From positions 62,001-126,000 of the forward strand of contig JALSJN010000075.1 in NCBI GenBank assembly GCA_026989335.1: 64,000 nt of DNA, read 5' to 3'. The stretch is from Thiotrichaceae bacterium (GTDB lineage Bacteria; Pseudomonadota; Gammaproteobacteria; Thiotrichales; Thiotrichaceae). Both the position numbers and the translations under genes were made by a program. Of this stretch, positions 16,338 to 26,942 are shown one piece after another (within the stretch, counting starts at the first letter, position 1; each line of letters opens with the position of its first letter). The notes under the pieces are model-generated. The model was given only the letters and a program-made list of their open reading frames with translations, did not search any database and was not told the origin of the DNA.

Positions 16338-17659
16338 GGTTGTTCACCGTGAGGTGATGGTATTAATGTCTTATTCTGCTGCTGTCTCTTACGAGCGGAG
16401 CGTGAGCGTGCCCTTTGACTCATAGCGCTAATAATTTTATTTAGTTTGGGATAATTATTTGCCCAGCCGATTGAGCCTAAAATAAAGAAAAAGAGTGGTT
16501 GAATTTTGCCAAAGTAATCGACGGTAAAACCAATTAAAATAAGCGACATAAAGGCTAGAATCCACGATTTAACCATCCAGCGGCTGGCTGGGTGATGTTT
16601 ATGTAAGCGATTTAAAACATGAAAAACAGCATATAAAGATAAGAATAAAAGTATAAAGCTGGCAATAATACCGTGTTGTAATGTCATTAATAACCAGAAA
16701 CTATCAATACTATTATTCATCCAACTTGGGCGTGACCAATCATGTAAACCAATGCCAAACAGCGGGTGATCCGTAATATCATCCATGGTGTACTTCCACT
16801 GCAACATTCGCCAATAACCAGTGGCTGGATTGAATGTTAGGTTGGAGATTAGGATGGCAAAAAAGCCACGGTTAGACATTGAGCTAATTAAAATCATGCC
16901 AGATATTGCAATAAAACCAAAACCAAACCAAAAACGTTTCCCACCTGACCAGAAGCGCGCTAATACTGCTGTCATTCCTTGAAAAGCAATCGATAGTAAA
17001 GGTGCGGATGATAATGTGGAAATCATCCCGATAAAGAGAGCAAGTGCTTTTGTAAGATTGCTGAGTTTAAATTTATACAGCGTTAACAAAACAATAAAAG
17101 GAAAAAATATTGCACCGATCGTGCCGTAAAGAATAGGGTGGGCGAAGAGGTTGGTTGTTCGTAAAATACCCATGCGGATGTAGTGATGGGTATACAGGCG
17201 ATAGTCCAGCGCATCGTTACCGGTAATATTCTTTGCCCATTCATGCAAAATGCGGTGTTTGGCAAAGGCTTCGTAGAGTGAAAATCCCACCAATACTGCT
17301 AAGGCAAGAACAAACCAACTATTAATTTGGTAGTAGGCTTTAGGTGTGGTAATAAATAAGCGCGCAAGGTAGAACGCTCCAAGAATTTCTATAATTAATA
17401 TTCCAGCTGACTCCACGCCCTTTTGTGGGCCATGATTATAGATTAAGCTTGCGCTGGCTAAAATCACAAAAAAGAAGAGTAAAATATCAATAATATCGGC
17501 ACTTTTAAGGACATGGCGGATATTGATAAAAGCATAAATTAACGCTAGCGCCAGCACAATCCGGTATGCCTCTAGGCGTAATGACCCAGCAAGTATATGG
17601 AATTCTACAGGAATAAAAATCGACACCACAAAGAGCAGGCCAAGCAATCGAATGATCAT
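16334..17659 (-). CDS. O-antigen polymerase / ligase-like membrane protein (Wzy-type)
   Basis: A 441-residue protein from the start chosen here, with about ten to twelve membrane helices and a large periplasmic loop in the C-terminal half, near the TGYWRMLQWKYTMDDI... DHPLFGIGLHDW segment. That segment, with G-x-G-L-x-x-W, is typical of Wzy_C/WaaL proteins. The likely role is polymerising repeat units on the periplasmic face. A longer frame exists to 17722, but the ATG at 17659 has AGGAGG at ideal spacing and sits just after the flippase stop, so it is the better start. The C-terminus is basic (RARSRSARKRQQQNK), which may bind the inner face. Wzy and ligase are hard to tell apart by sequence; the position in the locus favours Wzy. 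Confidence 0.78.
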   Translation of the reverse strand: MIIRLLGLLFVVSIFIPVEFHILAGSLRLEAYRIVLALALIYAFINIRHVLKSADIIDILLFFFVILASASLIYNHGPQKGVESAGILIIEILGAFYLARLFITTPKAYYQINSWFVLALAVLVGFSLYEAFAKHRILHEWAKNITGNDALDYRLYTHHYIRMGILRTTNLFAHPILYGTIGAIFFPFIVLLTLYKFKLSNLTKALALFIGMISTLSSAPLLSIAFQGMTAVLARFWSGGKRFWFGFGFIAISGMILISSMSNRGFFAILISNLTFNPATGYWRMLQWKYTMDDITDHPLFGIGLHDWSRPSWMNNSIDSFWLLMTLQHGIIASFILLFLSLYAVFHVLNRLHKHHPASRWMVKSWILAFMSLILIGFTVDYFGKIQPLFFFILGSIGWANNYPKLNKIISAMSQRARSRSARKRQQQNKTLIPSPHGEQP

Positions 17660-17660
17660 G

Positions 17661-18959
17661 TTAACTTTCCTCCTGTGGTTGCTGTAAGAGTTTATGGAAA
17701 TAAAATAGCGATAATACGGCAATTAATAAAAAGACATTAGCAAATAATGTCGCTAACGCTGCTCCGTTAATCCCGTAGGAGGGAATTAAAAAGGCATTAC
17801 TAATTAGGTTAGTCGCTAGCGCCAAACCTAAAATAATATTCAAATAACGGACTTTTTCACGAATTATAAACATAAATGAAAAGGTGAGGCTGATGGCTCT
17901 AAAGAGTTGTGCGAACAATAGTATATGTAAAGATTCGCTAGCCAATGTGTAGTTGTTAGAGGCATTACCAAAAAAGCTTAAAATTAAATCAGACAAAAAA
18001 TACATCGCTAAACTAATGCTGAATACAATGGCAATGACCAGTGCTGTCGATTGCCAGAAGAACGAACGTAGTTGCGCAGGTTTTTGGCTGGCAACATTTA
18101 AGAGTCGTGGGTAAATAGTCGCTTCTAAAGCGCCGAGAAAAAATAACACGATAAATGAAATGCGCCCTGCAATTTCATACAAAGCGACATCTGCATTCGT
18201 CAGATAAAGTCCCACCATAATTTTATCAGCAAAAATCATTAAGAATGAAATAAAGGAGATAGGTGCTAAAGGAAGTGATTTCTTAATCAGTGTTTTAAAG
18301 CGTTGAGAATTTTTTGCAGTTGCCGCTTGACTAAACAGTGCTGCTTTTGTCATAAAAACTGCGACAACACCTGCAAGGAATAGGGATAGGGTATACAGGT
18401 TGATAAAGGCTTGATTTTTTGGGAAGTTATTCCAGAAAAGTGCGATTAAAATTAATAAAGTTATAGCGGGTAAGGCGTTTTGAGATAAGACTGCTTTAAC
18501 GGTTTGTTTAATTGCCTTGAGGTAAGTACTGTTAATAATAACGATGTTATAAAACAGAATGCCTACGCTCGCGAGCATTAAGTAATTAAGATTAATTTGA
18601 TTGTCAAAAAAATATTTTTGTAAAAGAGGGCTAAGAACCAGCCAAAATGTGATGAAACCGAGTGAAAAAATACCAATAAAACGATAGCTACTACGCAAAA
18701 AACCGTGCTTAAAAGCATCATCACTATCTTTGGCTGATGCTACTTCTTTAACTAATAACTGATCAATGCCAATGCGGCTAAACAAGGCAAAGCCTGTTAC
18801 AAAGGTCATTAATAAAAATAACATACCTGCTTCGGCGCGGGGTAATTCAGTTGTAATGATTTTAGCGACAGCAAAGTTGAGAGCAACCCCAATAAAGCGG
18901 GCAGCAATCGATAATAAACTTTGCAATAGCAGCGGGTTACGGAGTACTTTTTTAAGCAT
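17661..18959 (-). CDS. Polysaccharide flippase (Wzx-type, MOP superfamily)
   Basis: A 432-residue integral membrane protein with about twelve to fourteen helices. The first segment (LLQSLLSIAARFIGVALNFAVAKIITTEL) followed by EAGMLFLLMTFVTGF is typical of the polysaccharide-transporter branch of the MOP superfamily. LAPISFISFLMIFADKIMVGLYL in the middle is the second repeat of the fold. It would flip lipid-linked repeat units to the periplasm for the polymerase encoded just downstream. The polymerase gene starts directly after its stop. Confidence 0.88.
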   Translation of the reverse strand: MLKKVLRNPLLLQSLLSIAARFIGVALNFAVAKIITTELPRAEAGMLFLLMTFVTGFALFSRIGIDQLLVKEVASAKDSDDAFKHGFLRSSYRFIGIFSLGFITFWLVLSPLLQKYFFDNQINLNYLMLASVGILFYNIVIINSTYLKAIKQTVKAVLSQNALPAITLLILIALFWNNFPKNQAFINLYTLSLFLAGVVAVFMTKAALFSQAATAKNSQRFKTLIKKSLPLAPISFISFLMIFADKIMVGLYLTNADVALYEIAGRISFIVLFFLGALEATIYPRLLNVASQKPAQLRSFFWQSTALVIAIVFSISLAMYFLSDLILSFFGNASNNYTLASESLHILLFAQLFRAISLTFSFMFIIREKVRYLNIILGLALATNLISNAFLIPSYGINGAALATLFANVFLLIAVLSLFYFHKLLQQPQEES

Positions 18960-18985
18960 GACCCTGATAGTTTTTATAGTTCATT

Positions 18986-19498
18986 CTAAAGCTTCACCAA
19001 AGATTCTTTATTGTCACCATGAAGAATAAAGTCGGCGATAGTATCACTCAGATGTTGATTGCCTACATGAGAGTTCTTTGCAGGTTTTAAGTCATTAATA
19101 TGTTGAAGGTGTTGATAAAGCTCTTCTTGAGTCGATGCGGTATAAACACCATCGAGTTTCCCCATCCATTTGAGACCGTCGGCCTGATGGTCGTTGCGAT
19201 GCTCACCTAAAATAATTTGACGATTAATAACAATAATCGGTGTTTGTTGTTCGCGCGCACTAATAATATTCCCCATACCTGCGTGGGATACAAAGACAGA
19301 AGCCTGGCGAACATTTTGGTTATAGGTTTCGCCGCTCATAAAGCGTTCGTATTCAATATTAGTAGGCAAGTAATCACCCTCTGAAATTTGAGCAATAACA
19401 TTTTCTTGTGTTTTATTGTTATCTGAAATCGCCCAATCATCCATATATTGGATTAAACGATTAAATGGAAACTGTGTCCCAACGGCTACAAAGATCAT
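18986..19498 (-). CDS. PssE/Alg13-like catalytic subunit of a split glycosyltransferase
   Basis: A 170-residue protein corresponding to the C-terminal half of a GT-B (GT28) enzyme: MIFVAVGTQFPFNRLI at the start, VFVSHAGMGNIISAREQQTPIIVI near residue 88-110, and RQIILGEHRNDHQADGL near 113. HAGMGN and the following E are the UDP-sugar-binding signature, as in Alg13 and the PssE/CpsIJ-type proteins. It cannot work alone; the partner is encoded directly upstream with a 4-bp overlap. The pair probably transfers a hexose, often glucuronic acid or galactose in related systems. Confidence 0.85.
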   Translation of the reverse strand: MIFVAVGTQFPFNRLIQYMDDWAISDNNKTQENVIAQISEGDYLPTNIEYERFMSGETYNQNVRQASVFVSHAGMGNIISAREQQTPIIVINRQIILGEHRNDHQADGLKWMGKLDGVYTASTQEELYQHLQHINDLKPAKNSHVGNQHLSDTIADFILHGDNKESLVKL

Positions 19499-19959
19499 AA
19501 TATAGAGCCTTGATAAGTTATTTTGTGCCCATCACTTAAAGGCTCCCACTGGGTGATAACCTTGTCCGCAATATTTTTTACCATGCGCCCAGAACGTGAA
19601 AGTTGTGCAACATTCGCAATACTATCCACCCAAATTGTTCTGATGGGTAAAATTTTCGCTAATAATATGGCAATCGCACCTGGCGCCGCTCCTGTTGAAA
19701 TAATGGCTGTTGGGCGCTCTTTAATGAAAATGGTAAGCAGTTGAAAAACCAGCGGGATAATCTTTAACTTACTATCAGCGCTAGCATCAGTAATATTAAG
19801 TATTCTTTTATTTTTGTTGGTGGTGCTATATTGCGCGCCAGGGGTAATATAAACCACATCAAATTGACTTTCTAAAGGCTGGCATATTTTATATAATTGT
19901 ATCCAATGCCCTCCGGGTGAGGCAATGGCTAATACTTTTTGTTTACTATTAGGGTTCAT
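19495..19959 (-). CDS. PssD/Alg14-like membrane subunit of a split glycosyltransferase
   Basis: A 154-residue partner of the Alg13-like protein. VLAIASPGGHWIQLYKI near residue 9 is the acceptor-domain loop of Alg14/MurG (SxGGH). A hydrophobic stretch near 85-110 (IISTGAAPGAIAILLAKI) probably binds the membrane. In eukaryotes Alg14 recruits Alg13 to the ER; here the pair is likely at the inner membrane face acting on a lipid-linked sugar. The next gene upstream ends one base before this start. Confidence 0.85.
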   Translation of the reverse strand: MNPNSKQKVLAIASPGGHWIQLYKICQPLESQFDVVYITPGAQYSTTNKNKRILNITDASADSKLKIIPLVFQLLTIFIKERPTAIISTGAAPGAIAILLAKILPIRTIWVDSIANVAQLSRSGRMVKNIADKVITQWEPLSDGHKITYQGSIL

Positions 19960-21000
19960 TTATGCAGGTTTCTTAAGGTAGAAAGCAGCTTGATCGCCTG
20001 ATTTCGTACGGTTTAACTCTTTACTATGCTCTTCAAACTCACGAATATCTTCTGCATTAAAACGTGATTTATCAGGGTTAACAGCATACGAATTTTCATC
20101 TTGTAAAGCAATGTCGTGTTGATACTGAATACTACCCCAACTTTGAAAGGCAAATGAATCATAAACTACATCATCTAAATTAAGCCCGGTTTGATCGGCT
20201 AATAACTGCATGCTGCGGATTGAATGTAAGAAAAAGTGACGAGGAGCGTCAAGTTGTACCCAGTCAACCCCGTAACTACGCCAAGCCCATGAAGTTACGG
20301 TAGGGATGCGAATCATACAAACACCACCGGGTTTGAGTAATTCAAAAACCTTTTCAAGTACATCATGTTGGTCAAAAACATGCTCAAAGGAATGATTGAA
20401 CATGATTAAATCCCAATCACCTGACTCATGATTAAGCGTTAAATCATGGATTGATTTCTTTTCAATTTTTAATCCATTGTCATAGTTGATGTCTTCGTTG
20501 TTAAAAGGGTCGATACCTAATAAGTTTTTAAAGCCAGCCTCTTTCATAGCGTGTAAAAGATGCGCTGCACCGCAACCCACATCAAGAATTTTTGAATCAA
20601 GCTTGACGTTGGCATATAGTAGCGAAGGTAGCTTGTCATGGGGTTGGAAGCGTTGCATGATTTTGCCGAGCAAGCACGAACCTGTGGCAGCGTATCGGTC
20701 ACGCTTTTTAATTAAAAAACCTTTAATGCCTGAGACAGCTTTAACTTTGTCATAAGAATAGTAATCATCACTGGGGTAGAATGACTGAATATTATCAGGC
20801 ACTTCGGTGATTTGTAAGCAGCCGCAATCTGCACATTCAAAATAACTGTGCAGTGTTCGTAAACCAAGCATCATTTCACGCACTTCATGGGTAATATTGT
20901 GATCAGAATTTTCACAGATTCGACACACCGTCATGTTGGCTGATGACTGTTTATTGCTAGATTCTATTGACGTTGTTTCTGTCATTTTAGTGGTACTCAT
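19960..21000 (-). CDS. SAM-dependent methyltransferase with N-terminal Cys cluster
   Basis: A 346-residue protein. Residues about 25-65 hold a four-cysteine zinc-finger-like module (CRIC...CADCGC) seen in methyltransferases of sugar pathways (Methyltransf_13-like, related to NovU/TylC3). The class I SAM fold follows: ILDVGCGAAHLL near 138, DLIMFNHSFEHVFD near 190 and LLKPGGVCMIRIPT near 215, matching Methyltransf_23. It probably methylates an exopolysaccharide sugar or its nucleotide precursor; the target is unknown. It is the second gene of the minus-strand operon after rmlA, 55 bp downstream of it. Confidence 0.83.
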   Translation of the reverse strand: MSTTKMTETTSIESSNKQSSANMTVCRICENSDHNITHEVREMMLGLRTLHSYFECADCGCLQITEVPDNIQSFYPSDDYYSYDKVKAVSGIKGFLIKKRDRYAATGSCLLGKIMQRFQPHDKLPSLLYANVKLDSKILDVGCGAAHLLHAMKEAGFKNLLGIDPFNNEDINYDNGLKIEKKSIHDLTLNHESGDWDLIMFNHSFEHVFDQHDVLEKVFELLKPGGVCMIRIPTVTSWAWRSYGVDWVQLDAPRHFFLHSIRSMQLLADQTGLNLDDVVYDSFAFQSWGSIQYQHDIALQDENSYAVNPDKSRFNAEDIREFEEHSKELNRTKSGDQAAFYLKKPA

Positions 21001-21055
21001 TGTTCTTGTTAGTTTTATTCATTCTATTGCGTTTTTCGAGAGAAAGTGTCTTTCT

Positions 21056-21937
21056 TTAGCCGTGAAGTCCTACTTCAACAATATCAATAAGATATTGACC
21101 ATAACCACTTTTCTTTAAAGGCTCGGCAAGTGCCAGTAGTTGTTCACGATTAATATAACTCATAAATAAAGCAATCTCTTCGGGGCAGGCGATTTTTAAG
21201 CCTTGGCGTTCTTCAATGATACGAATGTAGTTACCAGCATCTAGTAAAGAGGCATGAGTCCCCGTATCTAACCACGCTGTGCCGCGTTTAAGCATCTCAA
21301 CTTCAAGCGTGCCACGCTCAAGGTAAACTTTGTTAATATCAGTAATTTCAAGCTCGCCACGAGGTGAGGGCTTAATAGTGGCGGCTATATCGAGCACATC
21401 ATTATCATAAAAATATAAACCCGTTACGGCATAGTTTGATTTAGCGACCTCGGGCTTTTCCTCAATACTTAGCGCCTTGCCGTTGTCATCAAATTCGACC
21501 ACGCCATAGCGCTCAGGGTCGCGCACATAATAACCAAAAACGGTAGCACCTGATTCTTGTTTGGAAAGCTCAAATAAACGATCAGATAAGCCTTCGCCAT
21601 AAAAAATATTATCACCTAGAATTAAGGTAACTGGGTCGTTACCGACAAACTCTCTACCAATAATAAAGGCTTGTGCGAGTCCTTCAGGTTCTGGCTGAAC
21701 GGCGTATTGAATATTCAATCCCCACTTTGAACCATCACCTAATTGTTGTTGAAAAGCGCTGCTATCATGGGGCGTGGTGATAATTAAAATATCCCGAATT
21801 CCCGCTAACATTAGAACGGTTAAAGGGTAGTAAATCATCGGCTTGTCGTAAACAGGCATTAATTGCTTACTAACAACTTGAGTTAATGGGTGTAAGCGTG
21901 TTCCGCTACCGCCTGCGAGTATAATGCCTTTTCTCAT
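21056..21937 (-). CDS. rmlA: Glucose-1-phosphate thymidylyltransferase
   Basis: A 293-residue enzyme that makes dTDP-glucose from glucose-1-P and dTTP, the first step to dTDP-rhamnose and other 6-deoxy sugars. [19 protein letters not shown] at the N-terminus is the nucleotide-binding signature, and [17 protein letters not shown] follows at about 23-40. LGDNIFYG near 109 carries the catalytic Asp, and EEKP near 160 is conserved. Length is typical. rmlB, rmlC and rmlD are not in the window, so the rest of the pathway must be elsewhere. It is the first gene of the long minus-strand operon; its promoter should lie in 21938-22072. Confidence 0.96.
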   Translation of the reverse strand: MRKGIILAGGSGTRLHPLTQVVSKQLMPVYDKPMIYYPLTVLMLAGIRDILIITTPHDSSAFQQQLGDGSKWGLNIQYAVQPEPEGLAQAFIIGREFVGNDPVTLILGDNIFYGEGLSDRLFELSKQESGATVFGYYVRDPERYGVVEFDDNGKALSIEEKPEVAKSNYAVTGLYFYDNDVLDIAATIKPSPRGELEITDINKVYLERGTLEVEMLKRGTAWLDTGTHASLLDAGNYIRIIEERQGLKIACPEEIALFMSYINREQLLALAEPLKKSGYGQYLIDIVEVGLHG

Positions 21938-22072
21938 TTTCTGCCCTTTCTTTGTATGTGCTTAGCTTTTTAAGTATTATTAGTATAATGTTACAGTAAA
22001 TACTATTGTTTTCCAATAGCTTATAGCTTGAATATTAAGCAGTACATTATTGATGTGATGTTTTTCAAGGGC

Positions 22073-22753
22073 TTAGATAAATTGTTTCTTGGCTTGTTCA
22101 ATCGCTTTTGAATCATCAATAAAAACATTACGCGTACCTTGAAGTTCTTCAATCAAATCATTTCGGCGCATTTCCTCTTTGCTGGGCTGATCAACTTTAT
22201 TCCAATAAGCCAGCGTTTCTGCTTGTTTAGCAAAGATTATCAGGTCGTAAGTGGTTGCCATGTGGTACATCGATCGGGCTACTTCACCTTGGCTGGCTGG
22301 GGCGGGTTCAATAATGCGGCGTTTATTATCCAGTTTGAAATCAAAAGAGCCAAATAAGCGAAGCTCACCTTTAACCTTGCCAAAGCGATGACTGGCGCGC
22401 AGCATGTTTAAATCTCGCCGACTGGGGTAAAGGTTATGTAAATCTGATTCGATGAAGTTGAATCGCTTTTTATTATAACGACAATCACGTCGATCTTTGC
22501 ATTTTAAAGCATTGACTACCCACGCCATGGGGAAAATATGCTCGATATTAATCCAGTCTGGTTTTACTGGGCCAAACTGTTGTTGGCTGTAAATGGCTTT
22601 ACCGCCGGTGGCATAGAGTTCTTTCCAAAATAGGCGAATGGCTTTTTGGTAACTATTGATTTCTTGTTGGGGTAAAGAACGCAACATAGGCTGTGATGAA
22701 GAATGTGGGTTGGATTTGAGGCTCATGTGGATTAACTCTAGCACATTTGCCAT
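22073..22753 (-). CDS. Endonuclease I family protein without an obvious signal peptide
   Basis: A 226-residue protein from the ATG chosen here (a TTG two codons earlier is the frame's first start). WINIEHIFPMAWVV near residue 80 matches the active-site EH-x-x-P-x-W of the EndA/NucM/Vvn family, and CKDRRDCRYN plus ESDLHNLYPS with the N-L-x-P pattern are hallmarks of the same family. These enzymes are normally periplasmic or secreted nonspecific nucleases with a signal peptide and disulfides. Here the N-terminus (MANVLELIHMSLKSN) is not a convincing signal. Either the protein stays in the cytoplasm or the true start was lost. It is divergent from hemB, with only about 35 bp between the starts. 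Confidence 0.85.
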   Translation of the reverse strand: MANVLELIHMSLKSNPHSSSQPMLRSLPQQEINSYQKAIRLFWKELYATGGKAIYSQQQFGPVKPDWINIEHIFPMAWVVNALKCKDRRDCRYNKKRFNFIESDLHNLYPSRRDLNMLRASHRFGKVKGELRLFGSFDFKLDNKRRIIEPAPASQGEVARSMYHMATTYDLIIFAKQAETLAYWNKVDQPSKEEMRRNDLIEELQGTRNVFIDDSKAIEQAKKQFI

Positions 22754-22755
22754 AA

Positions 22756-23799
<1,044 letters not shown>

Positions 23800-23803
23800 C
23801 TGA

Positions 23804-24415
23804 TCACATGCCATTGCCAAACTTATCGGTTTGAGTGACCCCGCTTTTTCGTACTTGTTTGAGCGCAATAGCATATTCTTTGAGTTGAGCTAAAGTCCAA
23901 TCAATGCGTTCTTTAAAGTAAGCATCTGCTTCGATATTGTTAGCATCAGTATTCTCATTTAAGACAGATTCAACGTTGCGAATAATCAGATGCTCTGGCA
24001 TATAACACAGCTTATTATTTTTATAACTACTCATGCGCAACTCTGCCACAGGGTAGGAGCCACCATCCGCTGAAGATACGCCAACTATCAAGGCAGGTTT
24101 GTGAGATAACTCATGTTTCCACATTAAAAAGAAATTTTTCAATGCGGCGGGTACTTGTCCATGATACTCCGGCGCGATAATGACAAAGCCATCGCTCTCA
24201 CTAAGTTCTTTTGAAATGGGTTCAAGGATCACTTTCCATTTTTCGTCTCCGTTCCAGATACCTTCATCCCATAGAGGGAGTGGGTTTCCTGCTAGACTAA
24301 ATAAATAAGTTTCATCGGAAAAAGTGTTGCTGAGTAATGACTTTTCAATATGTTTGGCAACTTTAATACTTTGTGAGTTTTGGCGGTGACTGCCGCTAAT
24401 AATGGCTATTTTCAT
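23804..24415 (-). CDS. NADPH-dependent FMN reductase family protein
   Basis: A 203-residue flavodoxin-like protein. IAIISGSHRQNSQSIKVAK is the FMN phosphate loop, NPLPLWDEG a family turn, and DGFVIIAPEYHGQVPAALKNFFLMW at about 75-99 is the second flavin-binding segment (P-E-Y-x-G) of the FMN_red family. It probably reduces quinones, azo compounds or FMN with NAD(P)H. It is monocistronic and converges on hemB with only 4 bp between stops. Confidence 0.88.
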   Translation of the reverse strand: MKIAIISGSHRQNSQSIKVAKHIEKSLLSNTFSDETYLFSLAGNPLPLWDEGIWNGDEKWKVILEPISKELSESDGFVIIAPEYHGQVPAALKNFFLMWKHELSHKPALIVGVSSADGGSYPVAELRMSSYKNNKLCYMPEHLIIRNVESVLNENTDANNIEADAYFKERIDWTLAQLKEYAIALKQVRKSGVTQTDKFGNGM

Positions 24416-24512
24416 TGTTTTCTCGATTAAGATAGTGAATTACTTGCAGTATTCAATCTTACAAGTTTTTTTAGAATATGCTAATTTATAAATTTAAGGA
24501 AGGATTAACGGT

Positions 24513-25115
24513 ATGACAGGTTCACTTCAAGATCAGTTTTTAGCCGCGGGTTTGGTTAAAAAACAAAAAGCTAAGAATATTCAAACAGCAAAGAAAAAAG
24601 CACTGAAACAAAGTCGCGCAAATAAGGTCGAACTGGTTGATGAGGCAGCAGAGCTGGCAAAAAAAGTACAGCAAGAGCAAAGGATAAAGTCACAGAAGCT
24701 AAACCAACAGCGTAAAGCAGCCGCAGAGGAAAAAGCGCTTATGGCTCAAATACGCCAAATAATTACGCTCAATAGTATAGCAAAATCATCCCAGAAAACT
24801 CCCGAAGATGCGCTTTCTAGTTATAGCTTTAGTCACAACAATAAAGTTAAAACACTTACAGTTTCAGCTGAAAACCATGATTTAATTACACGTGGTGTTA
24901 TTGCAATCGTTAGTTTAGGTGAATTAGAGGGTGGCTGTGATGGCTCAACTTATCATCTGATTCCTGCGCAAGCTGCCCGTAAAATCAGTCAGCGCGATGC
25001 TGATACGGTAGTATTGCTCAATGGTTTTTTAGCGCAGACTGGCAATACTAATGAAAAGACGCAGCAGGATGACCCATACGCAGACTTCGAAGTACCTGAT
25101 GATTTGATATGGTAG
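24513..25115 (+). CDS. DUF2058 protein (YaiL-like)
   Basis: A 200-residue protein of the DUF2058 family, similar to E. coli YaiL. The N-terminal half is strongly basic and Gln-rich (QFLAAGLVKKQKAKNIQTAKKKA), probably a coiled helix that binds nucleic acid or ribosomes. The C-terminal part has the conserved NHDLITRGVIAIVSLGE and YHLIPAQAARKISQRD segments. It ends in an acidic tail (DDPYADFEVPDDLIW). Biochemical function is not established. AAGGAAGG upstream is a good ribosome site. It runs convergent with amtB. Confidence 0.82.
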   Translation: MTGSLQDQFLAAGLVKKQKAKNIQTAKKKALKQSRANKVELVDEAAELAKKVQQEQRIKSQKLNQQRKAAAEEKALMAQIRQIITLNSIAKSSQKTPEDALSSYSFSHNNKVKTLTVSAENHDLITRGVIAIVSLGELEGGCDGSTYHLIPAQAARKISQRDADTVVLLNGFLAQTGNTNEKTQQDDPYADFEVPDDLIW

Positions 25116-25191
25116 AATTGTACCTTTAGTCGCTGATAGTTAGCACATTCTTGATCTATGTAAGGTTGTGTTAGCAGGTAAACATCAGTCA

Positions 25192-26495
25192 TTACATATC
25201 ATAACCACGCTCTTCATGATCAATAATGTCTAGCCCTTGATTTTCTTCATCTGGGTTAACCCGTAAGCCTGTAACCATGGCTACGATTTTAAGTAAAATA
25301 TATGTCACAACGGCAGTGTAAATGAAGGTGGCTACTACGCCGATAGCTTGAACTTTTAACTGCTCGCTCATTGAAGAGATACCTTCAGCAAAGCCTTGTC
25401 CGCTAAAGATACCTAGTTCGCTGGAAGCAAAAATACCCGCCATTAATGTGCCAATAATACCGCCGACACCATGCACGGGGAATACATCTAAGGAATCGTC
25501 AATTTTCCATTTTTGTTTAATAATGATAACTGCGTTAAAACAAATTATACCTGCTATAAAGCCAATCACTAAAGCGCCTGCTGGGCCAACAAAGCCAGAG
25601 GCTGGAGTAATTGTGCCTAAGCCTGCTACCATGCCAGTAACGGTGCCAAGAGCTGTTGGCTTGCCGAATTTGATCCATTCATAAAACATCCAGGTGACGG
25701 CACCTGTGGCTGCAGAGATATGGGTGACCAGCATTGCCATTGCAGCATCGCCATTGGCAGCAAGTGCGCTACCGCCATTAAAGCCAAACCAGCCAACCCA
25801 GAGCATGCCTGCACCGGTTACTGTCATGGTGAGGTTGTGGGGAGTCGTTGCTGACTTACCAAAGCTCTTTCTAGGGCCAATCACAATGGCGGCGACTAAT
25901 GCGGCAACTCCTGCAGTGATATGGACTACCGTTCCGCCAGCAAAATCTAATAAGCCCATCTGTTGCAACCAACCACCGCCCCAAACCCAATGCGTAATAG
26001 GTGCGTATACTAAAATTAACCAGAGGGCAGAAAATAGAACCACGGCTGAAAATTTTGTGCGTTCTGCAAAACCACCAATAATAAGGGCGGGTGTGATAAT
26101 TGCAAAGGTCATTTGGAACATGGCAAATAAAGATTCAGGGATATCGCCAGCTAAGGTTGATTCTGAAATGCCGTTAAAAAACATTTTGCCAAAACCACCA
26201 AAGTAAGGGTTGCCTTCATCAAAGGCGATGCTGTAACCGACGACAACCCATAAAATACTGGCGATGCCTGCAATGGCAAAGCACTGCATTAAAATGAATA
26301 ATATGTTTTTACTTCTCACTAAGCCGCCATAAAATAACGCCAGGCCTGGTAAAGTCATCATTAGAACAAGTGCCGTTGAGGTCATAATCCATGCGGTATT
26401 AGCCGCGTTTAACTCGTCTGCTTGAGTAAGAAAAGGCAATAAGGTGAGTAGAATTAAAAAGCTTAATTTAAAAGGTGAGCGAGTTACGGCTATCA

Positions 26496-26496
<1 letters not shown>
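25192..26496 (-). CDS. amtB: Ammonium transporter
   Basis: A 434-residue Amt channel. An N-terminal signal sequence (FLILLTLLPFLTQADE) precedes eleven membrane helices. The twin pore histidines lie in GGTVVHITAGVAALV (near residue 178) and DVFPVHGVGGIIGTL (near 330), and GLALFYGGLVRSKN is the Amt signature. The C-terminal tail (GLRVNPDEENQGLDIIDHEERGYDM) is the segment that contacts GlnK. It overlaps glnK by one base (TAATG), as in most bacteria, for stoichiometric coupling. It imports ammonium and is closed by deuridylylated GlnK. Confidence 0.96.
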
Positions 26497-26852
<356 letters not shown>

Positions 26853-26942
26853 TTAGTGTGCGTAAGAATACATGAGTTTTAAGTAATTGAAAGCGCTAAT
26901 AGAGGTGCTAAATGCTAAATTAATGGAATTAGTCAAAGGTGA

